Origin: Arbacia lixula
Lineage: Eukaryota; Echinodermata; Echinoidea; Arbacioida; Arbaciidae
DNA: 64,000 nucleotides
Reading direction: 5' to 3'
NCBI GenBank assembly: GCA_963669155.1
Contig: OZ022595.1
Coordinates: 1,584,115-1,648,114 of the forward strand
Part shown: positions 32,207 through 43,700 of the stretch, piece after piece
Numbering within the stretch: the stretch's first letter is position 1
Layout of the letters: each line of letters begins with the position of its first letter
Translations under genes and position numbers: made by a program
The notes under the pieces: model-generated
The model's input: only the letters and a program-made list of their open reading frames with translations
Told to the model about the DNA's origin: nothing
Database searches by the model: none

Positions 32207-33007
32207 GGGCCCCGCAACCTTTACCACCGGTACCCCTATACCTTTAACTAACCCCAATATTCATTAATCTGTTAATTAGAAGGTAACCAATTCAGCACAC
32301 ATCATCTGTTTCCTTCAAGTGGTCAGGGAGTGGAAAATCAAAAGTCAACAGCTCGTCCGACCCTCTCATTTGGTCATGATGGTCACGGACAAGGCATTGA
32401 TTTACCATAGTTTACTCTTCGACTCGAGTGTAGCAAAGTCTATTGGCTCCTTAATTAAACTACCTGTGTATCATGTGTATCGACCAGTACCCAGAGAGGG
32501 AGAGTAACTCACGTTTTATAATGGCAATGGCAGGACTCGGAGCTATTTGGAGCACTCCTGGTTACTCTCCAGTATTTCTCCGAGAAGAAATATATCAATT
32601 AAAGAAGAGCGGGTTTGCCAAAAGGCGCTTAATCCCATTTTCATCAAAACGCATTTTAGTGTGAAAGTTTATCATACACACGGGTTTTAAAATTAAAGAT
32701 ATAACCTAAAAAGACACAGAAAATGTGCATTGGTTTCGGTTAAAAAGCCAAACACATGCACAGATATGCTTCCTGAGATTGATAATAGTGATCCTCAAAA
32801 GCAAACGCTACAATATGGTCAAACAAAATGAAATTGTACTAATAATTCTATCATCAATTTGCATGTCATATTTATATCCTAAGAAACTTACTGCTCACTT
32901 ACTTTCTATTGTTATTGATTCAATGTCAGTATATATATATATATTATAGGTTGCGATGGTTAAATCAAGAAAATAGGTTGCGATGGCGCTGATTTCTAGG
33001 TGAAGAC
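32207..33007. other. Intergenic, no gene seen
   Basis: No splice-bounded exon, RNA gene or recognisable repeat. The open frames here are short and have no family resemblance. Confidence 0.6.
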
Positions 33008-33236
33008 AAACAAATTGAATGAAACGCCGGAGAAGAAAAATTATTCGAATTTTCGGTCATAGACCTTTATCAAGAATGATTGAATGAACAATTTACACAA
33101 AGCATGATTACGTACATATGTAATAAGCGCCCCTAGTTTCAGTTCAAAATACGCTCGTTGTACGCAATCATGTTTTTGTGTAAATGACCGAAAATTCGAA
33201 TAATTTTTCTTTTCCGGTGTTTCATTCAATTTGTTT
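33008..33236. mobile_element. MITE with 50-bp terminal inverted repeats
   Basis: AAACAAATTGAATGAAAC... at the left is repeated inverted at the right, with the arms including TTATTCGAATTTTCGGTCA. It inserts next to a (TA)n tract. Confidence 0.8.
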
Positions 33237-33355
33237 ATATATATATATATATATATACATATATATATAAATGTGTCAAATTAATAATATACAACAGCTC
33301 TGGCAACTCTTTTATTTAAATATTTTGTGAAAGAAATGGGTGAAGATGATATATA

Positions 33356-33356
33356 T

Positions 33357-33400
<44 letters not shown>
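33356..33400. repeat. (TA)n microsatellite
   Basis: About 45 bp of nearly pure TA; a second tract is at 33237-33260. Confidence 0.95.
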
Positions 33401-33403
<3 letters not shown>

Positions 33404-33419
33404 CCTTTTGCTTTTGTAG

Positions 33420-34664
33420 CCGAATTATCAGCTTGTACGAATCTTGCTGTAAATGTGACAGGACTGGCTATAATTCAGGCTACCTTAAGTAAGGAAGGAA
33501 AAGGAAGAAAAGCGCAAACAACAAATAAAGAGTGGGGTGGGAGTGAGTAGGTTGGGTGGAAGGAATATCGGTAGAGGGCGCAGAAACTACTTATGGTGTG
33601 GAGCTTTCCGCTGATTTATAACGGCTGAATAAAGCTACGCCAACTATTTGCCTTAGTACAACGTTACAAATGCGCAGTAGAACATTTAATTGAAATATTT
33701 GTTATTCCATAATCATGTAATCCCACCTCCCCACAATGCTCTGTGCCGCCACACCGTATTAAATTCCATCGCTTGCTGCATATCCCAAAGATGCATTGGC
33801 ACTTTGGTCATCATAGAACTCAATTTCATTACATCATTATCATGATTACCTGGAGGCTATATTTGCACTGTGAGTGGGATTGTACTCTTCATTTTGATCG
33901 GATTGCTGGATATAATTAATAACCGACGCGTTTCTCACCGTTATTGATCGTAATTAGTTGCCTATATACAGTGTGAAAAATTAAAAAAAAAATCAATTTC
34001 CCACGTTTCACGCTGTCTGATGCTCTTACACCATTTACACGGAGGTCGTTCACCTGAGGCATGTGACCGAAATATGTGTCCATAATCTTAATCTGTATGG
34101 GGTGAACATTAATCATAGACGCCGGTATTTTGAATGGACTAATTTATGTTAAGTGTTCACTTGGTAAAGCGCTTTAACTCGGTGGTAGATATTATAGTTT
34201 AATGTTTTGGTATTTCTTAAACTAGATGCTCAATCATGTAATCACATGGATGTCAACTCCAATCGTCCATAGGTCAAAGGTCAGTGGGTCATAGACGGAC
34301 ATCGGGCATGGAGTTTCGCTGCTTCCTCAGTGGTTACATGGACCTGCATGCAGGCAGCCGACCCCCATTCTCCGTGAAAGCCAATAGATGACCCCTTTAC
34401 AATTATATCTTTACCTGTACCTTAAATGCTCTAGATCACTTTCTCGTAGTTATTACAGATTAAATAAAAAAGTCATATTAACCTGTAAATATGCTAAAGA
34501 ATGCTTTTTGATTTAGGATAAAGCGACTACTTGATTTAATTCGACAGTTTTAGTTGTTTGATGGTGTCAACGGCATGGGAAAGATTCATCACGTTGAGTG
34601 TAAGATTTAGACCACGGTTCAAGCAAATTCTGTGGAGTATAAGCAAAAAAGTGATCATGATTTA
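33420..34664. other. Intergenic, no gene seen
   Basis: No exon or RNA gene recognised. A purine-rich patch lies at 33490-33560. Confidence 0.6.
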
Positions 34665-34988
34665 GGGCGTACACTTCAAAGAGCAAGGTCCAATCAAAGA
34701 GGTATTAGGTTAACTCGAGACAAATATTACGCGCGTTCATTATTGGCAGGTTAGGGTCAAACTCCGCCAGCTTTCGACGACGATTATGCAGGGCAGAAAC
34801 CGGCCCTGTATTTGCAGAGCATTCTGTGATTGTCTGTTCGATTCTTGCGTTTCGCGCAGAGTGATAAATTTACCCGAGCTACCAGGGTTGAGGCCACGGT
34901 TTAACCTTAATCTCATTAAATCGTGATTTATACCATAGTAACTAGAGTTAATTTAGCATTATCATGGGACCTTTTTGAAGTGTACGCG
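34665..34988. mobile_element. Possible MITE with GTACACTTCAAA ends
   Basis: GCGTACACTTCAAA...AAGGTCC at the left pairs with GGGACCTTTTTGAAGTGTACGC at the right. Only about 22 bp of each end pair, and no target duplication is clear. Confidence 0.5.
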
Positions 34989-35052
34989 CGACAAAATTTG
35001 ATAAGGCCGTGGACTAAATTCTAAAACCCCTTTCGTGATTTTGGCCCGTTAA

Positions 35053-35513
35053 AGGTATAGTTCACCCTGAAAAAAGAAGCAGACACATGAAAGAAACATA
35101 TTAGTGAAAGTTTGAATCGGTCAAGGAAAGGAAGGTTATTAGATTTTCAAATTTCAATTTTGTGACGTCACGTGTGAGGTGTTTCCCCGTATGTTGTGTA
35201 CGATATAATTACATAAATTGTTCTTTTTCTGTTTTTGACAACGAAATTGTTTTTTTTATACAGGTATGTTTGTAAAAACGTTATTCGGATGATGTATGAA
35301 ATACACAGGAACAAGGATGGAAAGTTTTTTGAGAAAACGCAAACTTTTTAGAACAATTGTACACAACATATTGGAGAGCACTTCACACGTGACGTCACAA
35401 AATCAAATTTTTAAAAAAATCTTTGACCAATTTTCATGAAACCATCACTGATATGTTTCTTTCATGTGTCTGCTTTTAATGAAGCAAAACTCATTTCAGG
35501 GTGAACTATCCCT
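35053..35513. mobile_element. TTAA-target MITE, family T, copy 2
   Basis: 461 bp between TTAA sites, with ends AGGTATAGTTCACCCTGAAA and its complement ending ACTATCCCT. Internal GTGACGTCACGTGTGAGGTG is inverted near the right end. Confidence 0.87.
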
Positions 35514-35649
35514 TTAAGACCAGTGCGACAGACCTTTCATGAAAGTACCGGGCGCGTATGAAAAACGGCACAGCTGATTTATGAAAACCACTTCTGTCCT
35601 AATGGCCTTTTTTTGCATCAGCTTTGTTTGTTTGTTCTTTTATTACATC

Positions 35650-35866
35650 GATCAAATTAAAAATATCACAAGATACGCTGAAATGGGCTATCCGCCGTAT
35701 CTTGTGATATTTTTAATTTGATCACAAGATACGCTGAAATGGGCTATCCGCCGTATCTTGTGATATTTTTAATTTGATCACAAGATACGCTGAAATGGGC
35801 TATCCGCCGTATCTTGTGATCAAATTAAAAATATCACAAGATACGGCGGATAGCCCATTTCAGCGG
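35650..35866. repeat. Nested tandem palindrome, 56-bp units
   Basis: Three head-to-tail units (35665, 35721, 35777; period 56) carry ATCACAAGATACGCTGAAATG...CCGCCGTATCTTGTGAT. Each unit is itself nearly palindromic. A reversed half unit (35815-35866) closes the array, so the whole 217 bp can fold as hairpins of several registers. Confidence 0.85.
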
Positions 35867-36369
35867 TAATAAAAAAGCACCGCTGTTCTTTCATAAGGTA
35901 TAAAGGCAAATCCCAAATGACATTCTGTTTTGTACAATCAATCAAACTAATGTACCCACTATGTACGAGACACACTAATTATAGATGACGTGCATGTATC
36001 ATTGGGGAGAAAATGTCATGGCACATGCGAAGTTCATACAGCTCTTAATTAGCAATGTCTTTCTTTGTGTTTTGGTCATGATACAGACAAAATGAGCGAG
36101 TTGTTATGACGACCGATCGTTTCATATCCCCCAAAGACATTTTGTTTTGAGCAATCAATCAAGCTAATGAACACTTTGTGTACCAGACGGATTGATTATT
36201 ACTGTTAAAAAATGATTTCCTAAACAAAAGCCGATACATATATCTTAGTAATGTGGTTTTAAAACAATGATTTTTACTCAACACATTAGTCGTATCAAAA
36301 TCAATGTCTGACTGGTATCCACCCCAAGGTAACGAGCCACAATGGATATGCATGGGTACCTGGGCGATG

Positions 36370-36425
36370 GGGGTGAGGGGGGGGGGGGGGGGGGTGGAGG
36401 GGGGGGGGATGGAGGGGGGGGGGCA
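36370..36425. repeat. G-rich low-complexity tract
   Basis: Runs of G interrupted by TGGAGG and ATGGAGG, immediately left of a MITE. Proline- or glycine-rich frames here are artefacts. Confidence 0.9.
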
Positions 36426-36428
36426 CCA

Positions 36429-36683
36429 AGGGATATACTGTACATGTACTGGGAAGACAAACAATCCGATCGTGAGCAATCTTCTTGCCAATGATCTTAC
36501 ATTCATGTAATGTCCATTTTAGATTAAGTCACAAATCCTCAATTCTCAAATCCTTGAGGATTTGTAATTTAATCACTAATTACTCCAAATGTGGCAATAC
36601 ATGAATTTAAGACCATCTGGAAGAAGATTGCTCACGATCACCTTTATGAAGGCTTTATGTCTTCCCAGTACAGTATATTCCCT
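36429..36683. mobile_element. MITE family K, copy 3 (internally deleted)
   Basis: AGGGATATACTGTAC at the left and CAGTATATTCCCT at the right match the copies at 18791 and 19576, but it is 255 bp instead of 365 and the TTAA flanks have decayed. Confidence 0.75.
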
Positions 36684-36689
36684 CTAAAC

Positions 36690-36946
36690 ATGACTGGTTA
36701 CCTGTTCTTGTGCTAAATCAGATTCTCAATGATTTTAATTCCCATTAGCTAGAGTTGAAATGTTATCTTTGTAAATCAAAATTGTTGTTGCTAACAAGCG
36801 TCTGAATTTAAAGTTTATAATTTTTCAAATTTGATTTGGATAGTTGGAAATTAACTCCCACTTTGTAAAACAGGAACGAATTGGCGGATCTGATTTAGCG
36901 CAAGAACAGGTCACCGGTCGTGCGTAACGAACAGCTTGGTGAAAAA
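36690..36946. mobile_element. MITE family N, copy 2 (left end missing)
   Basis: Matches 23180-23440, including ATTCTCAATGATTTTAATTCCCATTAGC and GAACAGCTTGGTGAAA. It abuts the family K element. Confidence 0.7.
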
Positions 36947-37043
36947 CCCTCTAGTAGGATATCGTGCAGCAGACCAGGAATACTTACCAGAATGCGAAGA
37001 TGGTACACATAATGTGTGTGAATGATACATGGGCTTTAATAGA

Positions 37044-37658
37044 GGTTTTCGTTATGGATTCACACCTTTCACCCTAAGTGCGTCGTGACGAGTTATTACA
37101 CTTACTCGTGTTTCGTGATTCAGTGTCAATGGGTGGAACGCACTCTGCATCTATCAACTGTTGCTACTCGGACGAACCTCGGACAAGCTGTGGATTTATC
37201 TTTGGTAACGCATTGTTTGAAAAAAGTGGATAAAATGTGCTGACAAAACGGAAACATTTCAGTCTGCGCACTGCAAAATGGGACATACCCTCAATTCCAT
37301 TCAAATAGACATCCATTGAACTTTCACTTGGGTATCGTGGCATTGTCCGAGGTATTGTATTCAAATCATTTATCGGGACGCACAAACCTAATTAATTATT
37401 CAAACAACATTGCCAATATATACATATGTACTCTGTTGTCTGAATAGACCATTTTCGTTATGTATGCAAATTTTATTCACGTCGTTCAAACTACGTTACT
37501 AATGGTAACCACAAAGCTTGTCCGAGGTTTGTCCGAGTGGCAACAACTAATAGATTTAGAGTGCGTTCCATTCATTCAAACTGAATCACGAAATACAGGT
37601 GGATGTAATAACGCGTCACCTGGAAGTTATGGGAAAGTGGTGAATACATTACGAAAAT
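37044..37658. mobile_element. MITE-like element with about 170-bp inverted ends
   Basis: The left arm (TTTTCGTTATGGATTCAC... ...CCTCGGACAAGCT, 37045-37195) recurs inverted at 37500-37655 with about 80 percent match. A further partial inverted copy begins near 37450. No coding potential. Confidence 0.65.
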
Positions 37659-37659
37659 A

Positions 37660-38552
37660 GTTTATTGAATCAAAGGATTTTTTTGTCATCCCTAATCCAA
37701 TGTATTAAAGTAAACCTAATATGGATTATTATCAATAAAGAGCTAAAAATGTATTTTTAAGCCTGCAGTATTATTTGATTTAACGAAGGCGTATGCATGA
37801 CATGATGTCAAGCGGCTGAGCCCAGTATTTTGATGATTGACAGTCTTCTTTCAGAAAGCCGGATATCCCTTTCTTTATTTTAATCATTTCTTATTTTCTC
37901 ATCTGCCTTTTGACAGGGAAATCAAAATGAATATATAATGCGCTGCAAATGAGCTTTCTAGCAGTACCAATTCCAAAAAATGATAATGTATACTTTGGAT
38001 AAATAAAAAGTAGACCGTCATGGTCGCATTTTGTGATATTACGTGATTTTGACAAAAAGACCGAGGACGCACATTGAAACCACAACCCTGAGTTTGAATA
38101 TTTTTTACCATTCAATTCTGCCATGATCAAACAATAAACGTCTACTGCACAGAAAGAAACCTCGAATTTTTTTTCCGGCACGCACAGTGGTTACTAAGGC
38201 AACAGAGGTGGATGGGATACCCCAATCCTATACATCTTTCAAGTGCACCTCGCACAGGGGAATCAACTTTAATTGACTGATTATGTCAGGCGATTGATAT
38301 TTGCTTGAAACTCGAGGCTACTGCTCGGCTATAATCAGTCATGATTGAAAAAGAAGTAATAATGAAGGGTTTACCTCTGAATGTGATGCCCTTTGTGTCT
38401 ATTGCGGCACATCATTCGAGCAGCTAGGCATCGTCAGAGGACACATCGTGGTGAGCACATCTTATACAAGTCCTAAACGGATCTTCGGGAATTAGCGACT
38501 GATGGGCGCATTCAATATTTAACAACTTTCAAAGGAGGAGGATATAAAAGCT
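37660..38552. promoter_or_regulatory. Upstream region of gene C
   Basis: The 0.9 kb before the start of gene C has no gene. An in-frame TAA (near 38519) precedes the chosen ATG at 38553. A TATAAAAG string lies at 38543-38550, too close to the ATG to act as the TATA box for this start, so it is probably in the 5' leader. No clear core promoter was found. Confidence 0.4.
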
Positions 38553-38564
38553 ATGACTTGCCAG
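38553..38564 (+). CDS. Gene C exon 1 (start micro-exon)
   Basis: ATGACTTGCCAG|gtacag gives Met-Thr-Cys-Gln, phase 0. It was chosen because exon 2 lacks an ATG before its hydrophobic stretch, the phase fits, and an upstream in-frame stop closes the frame. Short start exons are easy to mis-assign. Confidence 0.55.
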
Positions 38565-40707
38565 GTACAGATAATTTTTATCTATGTTTTCGTTATTCTG
38601 TTCTCTCTCTCTCTCTTTTCTTTAAACTTCAACCTTTATAGCCAGACCAATGGGACTTATGTCCAATACCAAAGGGCAGAATACATCAATGCCCCATGAA
38701 GAGCTAAGTATTTTGTATTTTTGAATGAGATCAATCAAAATTGGTCTAACTATATACCGACAAGGAAACAAGAGTTATTCAAGATTATACATATATTTTA
38801 AGAGTAGGTTTATGGGAAAAGAGATGATGGCAAATTATTATATTGTCGATAATGCATGTACATTATACATTATATAACATTATACATAATTGTGTTATTT
38901 TCTCGTGAAATGACATGCTTGATGAAAATCTACCAGTAATTTGTTATGATTAAACAATTGTCTTATAACTATTGTAATAATAAAAATAAATACATATGTT
39001 GTATTGGTTGAACTTTTCCCTCCTGATAGTTCCCCATCTTTCTACCTCTAGTAAGAAAGAACTATCAGATCGTACAGGCCATGTTCACTTCCCTCGGCCA
39101 GTCTGATGTTAAAAGGCTCATCCTAACACACCCTTAGTTGTGATAAATAATAAAATACATACATTAATGGTTATCGTTCTTAAAAACTATGCAGTTAAGT
39201 TTCTTGACACAATTTCGTTTCTTACGATGATGTTTGATTATAAAGTATAGCTTATAGCCATTTTTTTTTATCAAGACGAATCAAGGATATTCTCGTTTTT
39301 TCGTTAATACAGATTCAGAAGCTGCTCCTTGTGGTTCTTATATCACGAAATATAAACTTTTCAAGAGGATCATGTGAAGGTAGGTTATCCTGTAGATTAA
39401 ACGACTTTAGCCAGTATCCTCAATGGTGGTTTAACTTAGACGGCGTACTAAACGTCGACTCATCTTATGTGCACAAAACACTCATCTCATTCTGTCACAA
39501 ATAATTCATTTTTATCACAGAACCACAACTGTGGGTGATTTCAAATTTTCTCTGCAATTATTATGTGGACAAACTTACCACAGTGAGCCCGATGACCAAA
39601 AAAAAAAAATCATATTAAATTCCAAAATAATTTTTCATATTGTTTTATTTGGCGTTCCATAAATTCAGTGCAGGTTAAGTATACTGTTTGCATAAAACGT
39701 CTGATCAGAATACGGGCATTTGGTGATTAAAAGGTGTTGTCTTAGACGTGTATAGGCGGAACAGGTGAAAAACGCATAAATAACCCCAGCTTCGCGAAAC
39801 ATTTAAGGAAGAAGCGTCTTAAGACTGTAAAGAGGCAAGCTACAAACAAAAATGCTTTCAATCCTGTATTTTGAATTTTTATTTTATTTGATATATGCAA
39901 TACTCGTGGTTCATGTTATGTTTTTTCCACGATAATTCATTTTGTGTGTTCTTAGTGAGTTTGACATCGTGTCATCCTATTATATTCACCAAAAAATAGT
40001 TCTGAAAGCGATCTGAATGTATACGCTATCTTTCCTCAGCTAAAGCTTCGGAAAGATAGCTACATCCGGATCGCTTCGAAAGTGATAGTTCGTCCCATCG
40101 CCTAAACCAACGTTGATTATTTGCTTAATATCACGTCTGGGCCCGTAACATAAAGGTTTTCAATAAATCAGTCATATGACTGACCAGCAATCAATCATAA
40201 TTTGTCTTTCAAAGGGCAAATAATCATAAACGATTTTGTTACGGGGCCCAGAAGTGATATTGTGATATTACACCCAACACCATCAACAAAGCGTTAGATT
40301 TAGCACATTTTATGTACGACGAAATAAAGTGGTGTTAATTGAAACACTTTTGATATCTGCGTTGCATTTTTCACCTCAGTACCTCTACCAATAAGATAGT
40401 TGATCATCAGAAAGACCCCTGCCCTGTATAGATTTACCCAGGGTATCGCCTTGCTTATGTTCTTTGCTCACGATTGGATTTGTCTATGAAAGCTACATTA
40501 TCACTCTTTAAAAAAAACACGAATAACATTTATATGGTGTATTTGTGATTTGTTTAAGTTGTGCTAATGCGTTCTGATATTTCACTTTTGATTTAACTCA
40601 AATTGTCGGTCCTTAAACCATATACGATAACACCATAAAGACGTATTAATTGGCCAATTCCTTTTCTCTTACCCCCTATAATATTAGAAAATGATGTGTT
40701 CCCCCTC

Positions 40708-40751
<44 letters not shown>

Positions 40752-43700
40752 AGGGGGGGGGGGTTGACATGTCAGTAAACTTGGTTTGATATACTTTTTA
40801 ACAATATGGTGACTTTGTTACTCATGATTCACAAATCGCTAAAATGTGAATAATTCATCAAATGCAACATAGCGATATAACCGAGAGGTTTGGGAGATTG
40901 CAAGCAGCCATGTTTATTTTTAGTTACTTGTTACTGCACAGTGCACCTTGTGCGCTAGGGCAATTCCTATTTGAAATAATACATGTACATGCAAAACAAT
41001 TTTGCACTACTAAAAAGAAGACATAAGGTTCTTTTTTATAGATTTATCTTTTGTTTTGCTTAATTTTTTTCCTTAGAATGTTCCACCGGAGGGGTATACC
41101 TCTTGGGTTCTTGCTACTTCTTTGAGATGAACCCGGTCGAATTCTCTTCGGCTGAATTGTCCTGCAATGTCCTCGGGTACCATCTTGTTTACATCAACTC
41201 ACAGGAAGAACAGACAGCCATTGAGAGTGCAGCGTCCATTGCCGTCCCCGACTCGGACTTCTGGATTGGTCTAACCAAGGATGTAGACGGAGATATCATC
41301 TGGCTCGACCAATCAGCGACGGCGTATCGTAAGGTGTCGGATTCCTCGAGTTTTGATGACGGGACGACCTGTTTTCGGATGAAACACGATAGCAGCTATC
41401 GATGGCACGATGCCTCCTGCGTAGCCTTGTATGGATATATTTGTGAATATAGTAAGTGTTCCTCATTTATATTGAAATATATAAAAGATTGTAATGTAGT
41501 TTACATCGCCTCGAATAAAAAACAAGGAGACATTTATTCTAAAAAATTTCTCAGTCTGCTAGTCGACAGTGGCGCCACCGTATGGTAATTAGTCACAATA
41601 CGTAAAGCAAACACACGACCCAAATACAAACTCAGAAAAATGCATCGAGAGAGAAAGATATTTCAACATGGTAATCTAATTGTCAGTTACGAGCAAATCG
41701 TTCATCTGAAAATTATAGCCAATAGATTGATAGATCGCAGAATAAAAATAGCTCTCCCTCCTCCCTGCTTCAAAGCCTAATTAGCATAATGAGCTAATTT
41801 GCATATGTTTTGTATTGAGTTAAGTGCTCAATTCATCTCAGGAGGGCTAAATTTAAAAAATACCATTTTTCATGGGTATTTGGGGTCAAGAATTCTGTTT
41901 ATGGCATTTATTTATACATACAACCACAGATTCAGTGTAAAATTCAAGATTGTTGGCCTTATTTTCATTTTTAAAGGCTATCATTGTGTATTAATATTAG
42001 CCGGAATCACATGCTTCCATGTCTATCCATTGGTAGGGCTAAAATGAAAAACAATACCATTTCTTGGGTATTTTGAGTCAAGGATTCCATTTATGACATG
42101 TATTTACGCATACGACCATCGCTTCATGATAAAATCCAAGATGGCTGCCCTAACTTGCATATCTAAAGTCTATTATTGTGTACTGTATCAATAAACAGAA
42201 TCACATGCTTCCATGTCTATCTACTGGAAGGGCTAAAATTGAAATTAATACTGCTTTTCTAGTTTTTGTGGTAAGGGATTCCATTTATGACATTTATTTA
42301 TTCATGCGACCATCGTTTCATTGTAAAATCTAAGATGGCTGCCCTAGTTTCCATATTTAAAGGCTATTATTGTGTATTATCCGGAACTACATGATACCAT
42401 GTCTATCCAATGGAATAAAGTTCTCTGAAATTTTTAATGTTGTTTCCATGTCACTATTTATTTACATATCATACAATGACAGTATGCTTCAGTAGAAAAA
42501 AATATCCAATATGGCTGCTGCTAATTTGGAATAATCCAACGAATACAATTTGTATATGATATTACTTTGGGGCAAATATTTTATGCCATGTTTCTTTTGG
42601 AACGTTTATTTGAAGTTTGCGCTGTAATTACCCTTTGATCACACTGTACGCTACAAGTATATCACTGCAGTCAACATTATAAAAAAATCCAAATGGCTGC
42701 AAATGAGTGAATACACTTTAAAATTCGCACAAGAAATGCCAAAATGTACTGTCAAACGGCATTAACAATCACCCTTGTTACTTTTGCAAAGTGATAATTT
42801 TGCCTTTAATGTGTGCTCACTCAAGCATGACTGAATGGATTAGTGTGATTTTCACACGGAAGTTAGCCAATAAGTGAAGGTATAATCAGTAAAAAGTTAT
42901 GATATTTTACTTAGGGGGGGGGGGGCTTACTTTTTTGTTGTGTGTACTTATATGCCGGATTTTCTATTCAAATGTACAAAAATATGACACAAGTCAATAG
43001 GCCTAATGCATCCATGAATATTCATGAGCATCTCAGTTATCACGTGGGTGCAAGGTGGAAAAACCCATATGGCCCCATATGGGTTTTATATGACTCAGTC
43101 GACCCAGAAATAAGACCACATTGCCCATATACATACCTCATGGGGCCGTATGATTTTATTATCAGGGTTCTAGGTGGGACAAACCATATGGGCACCATAT
43201 GGGTTGAACATGATACATATGGGCCCCAGTAGATCCACACGATAGAGAAAGAGAGGGGGTGGGGGGGGGGGGGCGTCAGAGGGGGGATGCGGAGAGCATG
43301 GAGAGAGGGTGAGCTTGTGCATGAATTGTGATGTGTGAGAGATGTGTCATGGGAAGTCATAATGGTGGGAACAACATTGCATTCTCATGTACATCAAAGG
43401 TGCATCCCACATCCGTTATGCACTTACATGTATGATGTAGATTAAACCGAAAAAGAAGATGTTCAAATGACAAAAAAATGTATTACATACTTCTTTCCCT
43501 TTACTGGAGTACTGATAAACTTCAATATGCTTACAGAAAGCAGGCTCTAGCTGTCAGTAATTCTTTAATGTAGAATATGGTGATCTGATCAAGGATGTTT
43601 AAGCAAATGGAGTGCCAGCAGCCGATTCATTCATGCAAATTCATTGTACTCTCCTTCTAGTCACAAAAAATGCTTTACAAAGATTTTCTCTTTGATCTAT

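Noticed and set aside
36159-36506. Proline-rich frames on the minus strand
   Set aside because: They come from a poly-G/C low-complexity tract.
37891-38181. 96-codon minus-strand frame upstream of gene C
   Set aside because: No recognisable domain, no supporting splice context and no second copy to compare.
38541-38550. TATAAAAG as a TATA box for gene C
   Set aside because: It is 3 nt before the chosen ATG, so transcription from it would start after the ATG.
43040-43360. Open frames around the CATATGGG blocks
   Set aside because: The region is palindromic low-complexity DNA followed by a G tract; no splice or domain evidence.
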